Shown: positions 1 to 7,702 of the stretch, one piece after another
Numbering within the stretch: position 1 is the first letter of the stretch
Layout: each line of letters opens with the position of its first letter
NCBI GenBank assembly: GCA_016926235.1
Contig: JAFGOZ010000639.1
Location: forward strand, 1-8,803
Direction of reading: 5' to 3'
Source of the DNA: Bacteroidales bacterium
Lineage (GTDB): Bacteria > Bacteroidota > Bacteroidia > Bacteroidales > UBA10428
Length of the DNA: 8,803 nt
Translations under genes and position numbers: made by a program
Notes under the pieces: model-generated
Told to the model about the DNA's origin: nothing
Databases searched by the model: none
What the model saw: only the letters and a program-made list of their open reading frames with translations

Positions 1-717
1 CTCAGGAAATCCCTGAGTTGTTGGTTCATTAGGTAAAAATGGATTCCATGGTTGAACGACTCTATCCTGAAATAGAATTTTTATCTTACCATGCTCAATA
101 AATCTGTGAAATACCATTGCAAGATGACTCTTCACGAGCTTCATGGTTTGAAGGAATTTATCCAACGAATTGTCATCTTCTTTTTGAAAGTCTCTTACAA
201 GCCGGTCAATGTCATTCCATATTACAATTGTACCTGATTTTAGGGTATTAATTTCCTCTTCGAAATTTCCCTCTGGCAAATACTTTAACAAATCCCATTT
301 ACCCGTCTGATTAACAAAATCGAGGTCCCAAGTCCAGTATACTGCATTAATATTCTCCTTTTTACTTATTACTGATAGCTTTCTACATTGAGAAAATGAG
401 GCAGTTTTTAATCCCAGTCCAAATCTGCCCAGATCTTTGCTACTTCTGTCTTCGAGTGGATTTTTACTTCCTGGACGCATGGCCTGTATCAATTCATCAT
501 TAGTCATCCCTCTTCCATCATCTTTCACTGAAAGCCACGTTTCAGCGCCACTCCATTCAAAACTTACCCAGATATTTCTGGCACCAGCTGAAATGGAATT
601 ATCTATTATATCCGCAACTGCCGCCTCAATACTGTAACCAATAGCCCTAAAGGTTTCAATCATTGAAGAAGCTTCAGGGATTGCAGTAGTAGTCTGATAT
701 TGTGAATAATCAATCAT
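1..717 (-). CDS. MORC/MutL-like GHKL ATPase, N-terminal part (cut by left edge)
   Basis: Open reading frame from an ATG at 717-715 that runs without a stop to base 1, giving 239 codons; the C-terminus lies outside the window. The three ATP-binding motifs of the GHKL fold are visible: the N box around residues 31-41 (ADIIDNS, with Asp39 and Asn40), the G1 motif DDGRGM at 66-71, and the G2 region DLGRFGLGLKTASF at 95-108. The opening residues (IPEASSMIETFRAIGYS) and the stretch AMRPGSKNP at 79-87 fit the MORC-like ATPases (HATPase_c_3 type) found in restriction-modification neighbourhoods, often with C5 methyltransferases, Z1 helicases and PD-(D/E)XK proteins. Such ATPases dimerise on ATP and are thought to clamp or remodel DNA. 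The start overlaps the end of the upstream DUF3883 gene by 8 bp, suggesting translational coupling. An S5-like domain should follow beyond the edge. The fold is secure; the role is inferred from context. Confidence 0.9.
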   Translation of the reverse strand, partial: MIDYSQYQTTTAIPEASSMIETFRAIGYSIEAAVADIIDNSISAGARNIWVSFEWSGAETWLSVKDDGRGMTNDELIQAMRPGSKNPLEDRSSKDLGRFGLGLKTASFSQCRKLSVISKKENINAVYWTWDLDFVNQTGKWDLLKYLPEGNFEEEINTLKSGTIVIWNDIDRLVRDFQKEDDNSLDKFLQTMKLVKSHLAMVFHRFIEHGKIKILFQDRVVQPWNPFLPNEPTTQGFPE

Positions 718-1489
718 TTAATTTATCCAGTTGATTTTGAGTAATTGACCAGCTTATTTGAAGTGTAGTATAAAGGTTTTTTTTAGCATTCAATTTTTCT
801 GCTGGATTCTGAATAAAAATTAGTTCGGGTTCTTTCTTTAAATTAGATACTATACATAAATAATAACTATCACTCTCTTTCTTTGCAACTGTCCACTCCT
901 TATTTGTAAACAGGACTCCACCAGAATAATTTGAAAGTCCTTTTATTTCAATATAGTATACTTTGCTTTGAGATATAATTCTAAAATCATAACCTACTCC
1001 CAAATCTCTGCAATCAATCAAATTCCCTGCATATGGTTTCTGATTTTTTCTATAATGATTAATAAAAAATTCCTCAGCCGCTTTTCCAGCTGGACCTCTA
1101 ACAATATAATTTGAGACTTTTTGTTTTGAATCGGTTGAAGAAACTATATTCAATAATTGTTCCAATTCTTCTTCATCATTTTGAATTTTCCCAGAAATGA
1201 TATCCTTTACGATTTCGCGTATTTGTTTCTCATCCAAATCTTCAAGAGCCTGCACAACTCTTATCCTGCTTGGACTCATAGGACGCTGATACCAGCCAGC
1301 TCTATGACTATGAATTGGATCGAACTCATCTCTCCAGTTTTTCACAGAATATCTGTTGACATTTAGTTTTTTAGCAATATCAATAAATGCTCCGTTCCAT
1401 GTTGAATAGCCGAGTTTCTTTAATCCTACTTGGTTATATCTTGAAAGATAATAGGCAATGTAAAGTGTTAGTTTATGGCTTTCTTCCAT
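710..1489 (-). CDS. DUF3883 putative PD-(D/E)XK nuclease with HTH-like N-terminus
   Basis: A 259-residue protein in two parts. The C-terminal half matches the DUF3883 pattern: a helix with AAEEFF (Glu139/Glu140), then GYDFRI (Asp168), then a strand with EIKG (Glu181, Lys183), then FTNKEW (Thr195, Glu198, Trp199) followed by Ala202. The Glu140-Asp168-Glu181-Lys183 set is what a PD-(D/E)XK nuclease core would show, so DNA cleavage is plausible but not proven for this family. The N-terminal about 55 residues contain a possible helix-turn-helix (FIDIAKKLNVNRYSVKNWRDEF, residues about 35-56), which could bind DNA. A Lys/Glu-rich helical linker (about 85-125) joins the parts. The gene starts 3 bp after the DUF2971 gene, with only a weak AAGA upstream, and overlaps the MORC-like gene by 8 bp. 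It is the only nuclease-like protein in the window apart from the repair glycosylase, so it may be the restriction nuclease. Confidence 0.85.
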   Translation of the reverse strand: MEESHKLTLYIAYYLSRYNQVGLKKLGYSTWNGAFIDIAKKLNVNRYSVKNWRDEFDPIHSHRAGWYQRPMSPSRIRVVQALEDLDEKQIREIVKDIISGKIQNDEEELEQLLNIVSSTDSKQKVSNYIVRGPAGKAAEEFFINHYRKNQKPYAGNLIDCRDLGVGYDFRIISQSKVYYIEIKGLSNYSGGVLFTNKEWTVAKKESDSYYLCIVSNLKKEPELIFIQNPAEKLNAKKNLYTTLQISWSITQNQLDKLND

Positions 1490-1492
1490 GTC

Positions 1493-2365
1493 TTAAATGA
1501 TTTCAATGCGATATCTTTCCTCGTGCCTTTTAGCCTGCTTGACAGGTATTTTGAGTTCATTTTTTTTTAATATGCTCATTAGTTTTTCTACATCTTCTGC
1601 TTTCGCTTTCTCGCCAATTATTATTGATTTTAAAGCAGATTTTGGATATTGTAAAGGTTCTCCAGATTTATCATCTGACTCGGTATGGTAGATCAAACGA
1701 ATTTCCTCTTCATATATCCAGTCGATAGGTTTATAGCAAAGCATCTTGATATAGAGATCAAATAGAAGCTGTCTTGTTTTTATTATTGCTAAATGATATT
1801 CTGGTAGCAGCTTGTCAGGAACATGATTCTTAATATGCTTAATTTTTTTCTCTTCTTCCTCAATAGCCATTTCATGGTACCAAATTTGATCATTAGCCAC
1901 TTCATAAAGCATAGTATCTACAATAGGTGGAGTATCCTGATAAACAACATCATATGCTACCACATTAGGTGCGTTGAATTCCAGTAATTGCTCTCTTTTA
2001 AATTCAAGACAAAAACCTCTGAGGCCATCAGCATAATGGGACCACATTAAAAGGTTATCAACTCTTTTACAGAAGCAAGAAAATCTCGCGCTCTCAATGT
2101 AATTTATAACCTTCATTGAGTATGGATGATCGAACTCACTACAATACTCATAATATGACTGTCTGTCATTAGGTCCTGGATCATATCCCCATGCTGCTAC
2201 AAGGGAATCGTATCTTTCCCTTTCCCTTTCTGGATCAGGGATTCCAGTTTTTTCTATACACCAGCATTCGAAAGGATCATTTAAAGCTGAATAATAGTTA
2301 CACCATATTTGGTTTTTCTCAAAATTTTCAAGAGAATAATTGTTGAACTTTAGAAATTTAAACAT
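1493..2365 (-). CDS. DUF2971 family protein
   Basis: A 290-residue protein with the hallmarks of DUF2971: an N-terminal strand-rich opening (FKFLKFNNYSLENF), then WCNYYSALNDPFE with Asn29-Asp30-Pro31-Phe32-Glu33, then FSCFC at 95-99, then LLMWSHYADGLRGFCLEF (Trp108, Ser109, His110, Tyr111, Asp113, Gly117), and later WIYEEEIRLI at 216-225 (Glu220/Glu221, Arg223). These conserved polar residues suggest a catalytic or ligand-binding site, but I know no demonstrated activity for the family. No signal peptide or membrane segment is visible, so it should be cytoplasmic. It sits 28 bp after the receiver-domain gene and 3 bp before the DUF3883 gene, the largest gap in the operon being on its upstream side. 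An AGG lies directly against the ATG, too close for a normal ribosome binding site. An effector or regulator role is inferred from position only. Confidence 0.82.
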   Translation of the reverse strand: MFKFLKFNNYSLENFEKNQIWCNYYSALNDPFECWCIEKTGIPDPERERERYDSLVAAWGYDPGPNDRQSYYEYCSEFDHPYSMKVINYIESARFSCFCKRVDNLLMWSHYADGLRGFCLEFKREQLLEFNAPNVVAYDVVYQDTPPIVDTMLYEVANDQIWYHEMAIEEEEKKIKHIKNHVPDKLLPEYHLAIIKTRQLLFDLYIKMLCYKPIDWIYEEEIRLIYHTESDDKSGEPLQYPKSALKSIIIGEKAKAEDVEKLMSILKKNELKIPVKQAKRHEERYRIEII

Positions 2366-2393
2366 CCTAATTAAATTGAAAGGGTCAAAGAAA

Positions 2394-3959
2394 TTAACCT
2401 ACGTAAGTTATACCTGGTCTATTTACATGTCCTGAAAGACTAGATATTATATCCTGCAACAATTCTCTTTTTATTCTGAACCAAGGCTTACCCCTCTTTT
2501 CAACCTTATCAATATCAGATGATTTGAATAGGAGGAAGTTAAAAACCAAAGAATAGTCTTTACCTTCTATCCTTAATCCAGGGCATTTTTCGTAGATTGA
2601 TTGAGCTGATTTATGTTTCTCAGAAAAAGGGAATAATAATCCGGGTAGTAACCGTGATTTTTTCCACTTTTTTTGAGCATAATCACATATTGGAGATATT
2701 TCTAGCTCGACAAAATGATAATCAGAAACATCATCCGGCATCTCATTTAAATAAGTTGTTAATAGTGATTTCTTTATTTCTTTGCTTATATCTATTCTAT
2801 AAATATTTCCAGGCATGTGACTTTCAGTAGGATCAAGTTCTAGATGTAGTTTAGTATTAATTATGAAAGGGATACTTTTATAGATTTTTGAAATTTCAAT
2901 AAAAACTTCCTTTTCATCACTCCCTGCAAGTGAGGAGATTCGCCTGTCTATGTCAACGAAATTAAAATTTACTAAACCTCTAAAAATTGTCTCATTTTTG
3001 AAAAGAGTACATTTTAAGGAACCCCTTTCATCCAACTTCAGAATTATCTTAAATACCTCACCATGAAGCCTTACTGCAATTGAAAATGGAGATTCTATAT
3101 TAATATAATCAGGAATTTGAGTTTTTCTGATTTCATATTCCAGCTCTTCTGAGAATGAACCAGAGAAAGTAGCCAAAGCTGCTTTCAAGTATAAATCATC
3201 CTTAGGGATGTTTTGTCCAATTCTTGCTTGTGCCATTCTCTTAAGAACGTCTCTAATATTATTTTCCCACAGATCATTATATTCGATAACGGAAGAAATG
3301 ATATTTACTGTCTGTGCTCCTGCTTTGCGGACAAGATTTTCCCATATTACAAACAAATTAAACACACCTGCTTTTTTGAGTTCATCCTTGAGATGATCTT
3401 CAATTATCTTTAAAGCGTCAGGTTTTGCTTCATATTTTTCCTCAAAGACAATATTCTTTAATATGCTTTCTTTTATTGTATCCAGATCACTCTTTTCAAA
3501 ACAGCTTTCAATTTCTGAAAGAACTTTATCCAAGATTTCATGAGTGTTACCAGTATCAACCTTACTGAGGCAAGCGGACTTTTCTAATACGATTTGGCAA
3601 ATTGGAACCAAATTATGTTGTTGTTTATTTATTTCCTTCTTGAATTCTTCTCCGAATAAATGATCTTTAAGACTCCATATTAAAAGCATGTAAGGTCCAT
3701 TATCAGGAGAAATTATTCTCTTTAAAATTCCAATCAATCGGGTTGCTATTGTGTGTCCATCATTGTCTGTTGATAATAATTGTAAATCTACAATGGCCAA
3801 ACGAACAACACCTATTGGATTGGTAGGTAGTTCGTCTTCTTTAAATCCCCTATAATAAGTAGTTGCAATTCCTTTTTTTGAAAATGCCATGACAATTGGA
3901 AGAGCTTGGTTGGGATCATCATCTATAACGACAACGGAACCGTTTTCTGGCAAGACCAT
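2394..3959 (-). CDS. Response-receiver protein with unknown C-terminal domain
   Basis: The ATG at 3959 gives 521 residues and is preferred. A longer frame to 4067 would add 36 residues that only re-read the kinase C-terminus in another frame, while the receiver fold begins with VVVIDDDPN right after the chosen Met. Receiver hallmarks: acidic pocket Asp13-Asp14-Asp15, probable phosphoacceptor Asp58 (LAIVDLQ) at the end of strand 3, and Ser96 (LLIWS) in the Thr/Ser switch position. The usual strand-5 Lys is not certain; Lys127 or Lys133 are candidates. Residues about 135-521 match no DNA-binding domain I recognise. They contain ELEISPICDYAQKKW at 419-432 (Pro423, Cys425, Asp426) and a C-terminal segment with HVNRPGI at 511-517. 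The start lies 10 bp after the kinase stop, so the two are very likely partners. Output is probably by protein contact rather than transcription. Confidence 0.85.
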   Translation of the reverse strand: MVLPENGSVVVIDDDPNQALPIVMAFSKKGIATTYYRGFKEDELPTNPIGVVRLAIVDLQLLSTDNDGHTIATRLIGILKRIISPDNGPYMLLIWSLKDHLFGEEFKKEINKQQHNLVPICQIVLEKSACLSKVDTGNTHEILDKVLSEIESCFEKSDLDTIKESILKNIVFEEKYEAKPDALKIIEDHLKDELKKAGVFNLFVIWENLVRKAGAQTVNIISSVIEYNDLWENNIRDVLKRMAQARIGQNIPKDDLYLKAALATFSGSFSEELEYEIRKTQIPDYINIESPFSIAVRLHGEVFKIILKLDERGSLKCTLFKNETIFRGLVNFNFVDIDRRISSLAGSDEKEVFIEISKIYKSIPFIINTKLHLELDPTESHMPGNIYRIDISKEIKKSLLTTYLNEMPDDVSDYHFVELEISPICDYAQKKWKKSRLLPGLLFPFSEKHKSAQSIYEKCPGLRIEGKDYSLVFNFLLFKSSDIDKVEKRGKPWFRIKRELLQDIISSLSGHVNRPGITYVG

Positions 3960-3969
3960 TTTGTTTGTC

Positions 3970-6087
3970 TTATTTGATTTTAAATGAAAGTCCAATAATA
4001 GCTCCCGATCTAAATCCATCTGGTATGATGAAATCTTCCTCTTCAGGGAACAACAGATCTCCACCATGACTATTCATTATTTCGTAAGCTAAATGCAAAC
4101 CAATACCAATACCTCCCTCCTTACTTGAGATAAAAGGCTTAATCATATCTTCAGGAGGTAGCATAAAACCGGGTCCATTATCTGCAATAAGAATAGTTAT
4201 ATGCTCGGGATGCTCAGTTGTGATGTCAATCCAAATTTTTCTTTTTTGAACCTTCCCGTAATTCAACCACCAGATTGAATTATCAATAATGTTGATGATG
4301 GTTCCGATTATAAGATTATCAGAACATTTTACAGTAGTCTCAAAGTCTTTTTCATTTTCAAAATCCCTTATTACTTCTATCTCATGTGATCGGAGCCTGA
4401 AATCAACATTCCAAAGTGCGTCTTTTATTATCTGTTTTAGGTCGTTTGTCCTCTTTGTACGTTTTCTAATAAGAGCACTATATCCCTGAATCAGCTCACC
4501 AAGATGTTTAGTTAAGTATTTAATTCTTTCAGATGATTTAGATTCATCAACTACTTTAAGAAGCTCTGAAATGATTTTTTCTATTTCATGAATTACAATA
4601 CTTAATCCTAAACCTGCACTGGCACTTCTAATATATATTTCACTAATTGTTTTATAGTCATCTTCAATCTCAGAAAGCATTTCAAGGATATCTTCTTTTA
4701 GTTTTAGGTCGTTTAATTGAGCTGTATTTATCTTTTCTCGTAGTATTCCCAAGGTTCCAGTTACTGGCTCTTTAGGAAGATTTTTTCCATAGTAGCTTCT
4801 CAGTTTCTCCTTATCTATATTTCTTTGAGTAACTATTTGACTTATTGTGAATCTGATTGCACTGTAGAAAGTCCTAAAAGCATCATTCTCAATAAACCCT
4901 TCACGGTTTGTTTTTTCGATAAGATCTCGACTTGTTAGTCTATCCAAGTAGATTGCTCCAATAACAATATTATTACTTATTCGTGCAGTAGGTAAGTTGA
5001 CCCGTTCTAGATCAAGACTTAACCAGTCATTACCTGGTTCTCCATAATCATATACTCGTATGCCATCCCGATAAACTCGTACTCCTCCATTATCTTTTAA
5101 GTAAGTTTTAAACCCTCGTTTGTCTTCAATACCTCCAAGAGACATTAGGTTGGTGTCCAGATCAAATATGAGCATTTTAAGTCTTACAGGTCCAATTCTA
5201 TATTCAGAGAGGTCAATGTCTTTGAATAATCTTTTTTCTACTTTTTCATCGTACTCCTTCTGAATCATGTTAATTGACCTTTCAGCTTCGAACACTCTAC
5301 CTCTTATCCTTTTAAGAGTCGTCCAAGGAGTAAACTCATATCGGAATTTTACAATCTTATTGCCTTCTATTTCAGCTTCAGCATTAAATAGTACATTGTC
5401 TTTGATTTCCTCGAACGATACTAATCCTTTTAACCAATCAGTGCGGTCAATTTTAAATATCACCCGAAAAGAACTGTTTGTATCAAAAGGAGAGTTTAGT
5501 GAATTAATTGCGGTATAAAGGCTTCGTACTTGTCCTCGTGTCCATTTATTCCTAAGTTTGCGGATAATGATTTTTGTTCCAGTCTTATTTTCCGTATAAA
5601 CCTCAGGCTCTCTTTCATTTAGACTGATTGGTACTCCATCTAATGAGTTATCGTTATCAAAATCTTTCCATGAAATTCTAAGGATAGCTTCTCGTTTATT
5701 TTTTTCACGTGAAATAACTTCAATCTCCTCGCCTAGTTTATGGGCACCAAACCGGCCAATTCCTTTTTCTCCAAGTGGAATTCTGTTGCATGGACTGATG
5801 AAATCTTTTGACTCAATTTGATTTTTCTTGAATGTTGTACCTGGTACTAGCCAAACATCTTTGATTAGGTTGTAATCCATTCCAAAACCATCATCTTCGA
5901 TTATAATTGAACCATTTTCTGGATTATCTATATGATTCATACTTATAATCACTTTTTTGGCGCAAGCATCATATGAATTTTTAATGATCTCAAGTACAGC
6001 AATATTCTCACTTCGTATAAGTTGATCCCCAAGTTGAAGGATAATTCTTGCTTTTGGCCTGAATCCTATGTTGTCTTTTTTATCCAT
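3970..6087 (-). CDS. Dual-GHKL protein: Hsp90/MutL-like ATPase fused to histidine-kinase core
   Basis: A 705-residue cytoplasmic protein with no signal peptide or membrane segment. The N-terminal GHKL module shows LEIIKNSYDA (Glu33, Asn37, Asp40), EDDGFGM (64-70) and LGEKGIGRFG (105-114). An S5-like middle region carries RVYRDGIRVY (337-346) and a TNREGF stretch (393-398). Residues about 470-545 are helical and resemble a dimerisation/phosphotransfer domain with VIHEIEK, giving His500 as probable phosphoacceptor. The C-terminal GHKL module has an N box (NIIDNS, 599-604), G1 DNGPGF (636-641) and G2 GGIGIGLHLAYEIM (658-671). Hsp90-like ATPases of the paraMORC group are known from restriction-modification loci; joining one to a complete kinase core, next to a receiver protein, suggests it senses invasion or DNA state and phosphorylates its neighbour. 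The start overlaps the methyltransferase stop by 8 bp. Domain calls are firm; the signal is unknown. Confidence 0.9.
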   Translation of the reverse strand: MDKKDNIGFRPKARIILQLGDQLIRSENIAVLEIIKNSYDACAKKVIISMNHIDNPENGSIIIEDDGFGMDYNLIKDVWLVPGTTFKKNQIESKDFISPCNRIPLGEKGIGRFGAHKLGEEIEVISREKNKREAILRISWKDFDNDNSLDGVPISLNEREPEVYTENKTGTKIIIRKLRNKWTRGQVRSLYTAINSLNSPFDTNSSFRVIFKIDRTDWLKGLVSFEEIKDNVLFNAEAEIEGNKIVKFRYEFTPWTTLKRIRGRVFEAERSINMIQKEYDEKVEKRLFKDIDLSEYRIGPVRLKMLIFDLDTNLMSLGGIEDKRGFKTYLKDNGGVRVYRDGIRVYDYGEPGNDWLSLDLERVNLPTARISNNIVIGAIYLDRLTSRDLIEKTNREGFIENDAFRTFYSAIRFTISQIVTQRNIDKEKLRSYYGKNLPKEPVTGTLGILREKINTAQLNDLKLKEDILEMLSEIEDDYKTISEIYIRSASAGLGLSIVIHEIEKIISELLKVVDESKSSERIKYLTKHLGELIQGYSALIRKRTKRTNDLKQIIKDALWNVDFRLRSHEIEVIRDFENEKDFETTVKCSDNLIIGTIINIIDNSIWWLNYGKVQKRKIWIDITTEHPEHITILIADNGPGFMLPPEDMIKPFISSKEGGIGIGLHLAYEIMNSHGGDLLFPEEEDFIIPDGFRSGAIIGLSFKIK

Positions 6088-7702
6088 TTATTTTTACTTG
6101 AATATTATAGGTATTGCTAACTGATGATTCTGGTTGAATAGATTGAAAAATTTTATTTACAATCTCCGCAAACTTGTTTGCTAAAAGAGGAGGAACGGCA
6201 TTTCCAACCTGTATAAATTGAGAGGTTCGTGAACCACAAAAAAAGTAGTTATCCGGGAATGTTTGAATGCGAGCTGCCTCTCTAACTGTGAAGCTTCTGC
6301 ATTGCCTAGGATCTGGATGTATATAATAATGCCCATCTTTGGAAATATGGCTTGTAATAGTTTTGCATGGATTTTCCCACAATTGGACCCTGAACCGGTC
6401 AGCAAACTTTTTATTTATAATACCAGCCATTACATTTTTATGATCCGGCAACAATGACTCGGGAAAATCTTCCAGTTTAGGTGAGCGTTTTTTTACCTTG
6501 GCAAAACAGGATACAAAGAAATAACGGAGTAAATCACTTTCCATATGCCCTCGAGAGGAGTGATTGTAAAATCCTTGCCAATTATTATCAATATACCAAT
6601 CCTTCAAATAACCAACTCTAGGTTTATTACTATGTATATATTCACTGCCTACTCCGTCTTTGGGTACCTTAATAAGTTTTATTTGTTTGAGTATTTCCTG
6701 TTTTACGTCATTATCAATACTTGATAGTCCATTAATTGATAATATCTTGTTTATTGAAGAAATCCAATCTTCCCCATTACTATTTTTCTTTGATATTGAA
6801 CTTCTGAGTCGTGGTAAGTCACTGATGACTGTGGAAATAGCTTTTTTTTCTTCTTCTTTTAAAATACCCGGCATGTAATTTATATCTTTCCTTATCCCGA
6901 GTAATATTACTCTATGTCTAGTTTGGGGGATTCCTAATTTTTCTGACTTAATAATAAAATCCTTATTATTATATTCCGGTTTACCATTAATATCATAACC
7001 AATTGGTTTCGATGAAAGAGAAAAAATATTATAGCCAGGGCATTCTAATTTTATGCCATTGCTCTTAAAATCAGATAGGTAGGCTGCAACTGGATCATTA
7101 AGGTCTTTTATAATTTTTGGGAAGATAGAACATTTCTTTGTTCTTGCAGACAAAATTCCCTTTACATTTTCCATAATAAATACTGCAGGATTATGAACCG
7201 CAAGAATTCTCAGGTATTGTTTATATAAACCTACTCGTTCATCTTTTTTCTCATCCAGTATGTTTTCTTTTCTTCTTGATCGTCCAACAACAGAATACGC
7301 TTGACAGGGAGGTCCTCCAATTAGAAGCCAATTTTTTTCATCTTTTAATGCTTCTTTAATCCTTTTATCAACGAGCTCATTAGAAACAGTCTTTTTGCCA
7401 GGTCCCAATTTTGCCAACCATGCTTCATTCTTTGCATTTTCAGCTTCTATTGGCCATTTAGTAAATAATTCATTAATAGAAATCTTCCCTGATAAAAAAT
7501 CATAATAGTCTTCAGGTACTCTTCCTCGGCTAAACTGACGAAAAAAACTCCTAAGCGTCAATGTTTTATGAGCATCCTCATCCTTTTCAATTGAAAGAAC
7601 AATTTTAAAATTACCTTCTTCTGAAATGAATTCTTTATGATCAGTAAATCCTTCACCCAATCCACCTGGCCCAGCAAATATGTCAACTACAGGAATACTC
7701 AT
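6080..7702 (-). CDS. DNA (cytosine-5-)-methyltransferase
   Basis: A 540-residue C5 methyltransferase that transfers the methyl group of S-adenosylmethionine to carbon 5 of a cytosine in a specific DNA site. Visible motifs: I, VVDIFAGPGGLGEGF (5-19, cofactor loop); IV, GGPPCQAYS (129-137, catalytic Cys133); VI, MENVKG (177-182, Glu178); VIII, QTRHRVILLG (260-269); IX, TVREAARIQTFPDNY (472-486); X, QVGNAVPPLLA (498-508). Motif I begins at residue 5, which supports the start at 7702. The stretch between VIII and IX, about 200 residues, must hold the target-recognition domain and contains a distinctive HSSRGHMESDLLRYFF segment (381-396). The region between I and IV is also longer than in small family members. 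Specificity cannot be read from the sequence. The start overlaps the glycosylase stop as ATGA, and the stop overlaps the kinase start by 8 bp. It probably protects self DNA from the operon's nuclease. Confidence 0.96.
   Translation of the reverse strand: MSIPVVDIFAGPGGLGEGFTDHKEFISEEGNFKIVLSIEKDEDAHKTLTLRSFFRQFSRGRVPEDYYDFLSGKISINELFTKWPIEAENAKNEAWLAKLGPGKKTVSNELVDKRIKEALKDEKNWLLIGGPPCQAYSVVGRSRRKENILDEKKDERVGLYKQYLRILAVHNPAVFIMENVKGILSARTKKCSIFPKIIKDLNDPVAAYLSDFKSNGIKLECPGYNIFSLSSKPIGYDINGKPEYNNKDFIIKSEKLGIPQTRHRVILLGIRKDINYMPGILKEEEKKAISTVISDLPRLRSSISKKNSNGEDWISSINKILSINGLSSIDNDVKQEILKQIKLIKVPKDGVGSEYIHSNKPRVGYLKDWYIDNNWQGFYNHSSRGHMESDLLRYFFVSCFAKVKKRSPKLEDFPESLLPDHKNVMAGIINKKFADRFRVQLWENPCKTITSHISKDGHYYIHPDPRQCRSFTVREAARIQTFPDNYFFCGSRTSQFIQVGNAVPPLLANKFAEIVNKIFQSIQPESSVSNTYNIQVKING

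Noticed and set aside
437..637. Plus-strand open frame of 66 codons
   Set aside because: It lies entirely antisense to the MORC-like ATPase, whose motifs are unmistakable, and has no recognisable protein features.
2366..2393. Terminator or internal promoter in the 28-bp gap before the DUF2971 gene
   Set aside because: No hairpin and no convincing promoter boxes are visible in this short gap.
5267..5518. Plus-strand 83-codon frame
   Set aside because: Antisense to the dual-GHKL gene and composed of a low-information Leu/Ser-rich sequence typical of antisense reading.
6181..6405. Minus-strand 74-codon frame inside the methyltransferase
   Set aside because: It is an out-of-frame shadow of the region encoding motifs IX and X, with no start signal or domain.
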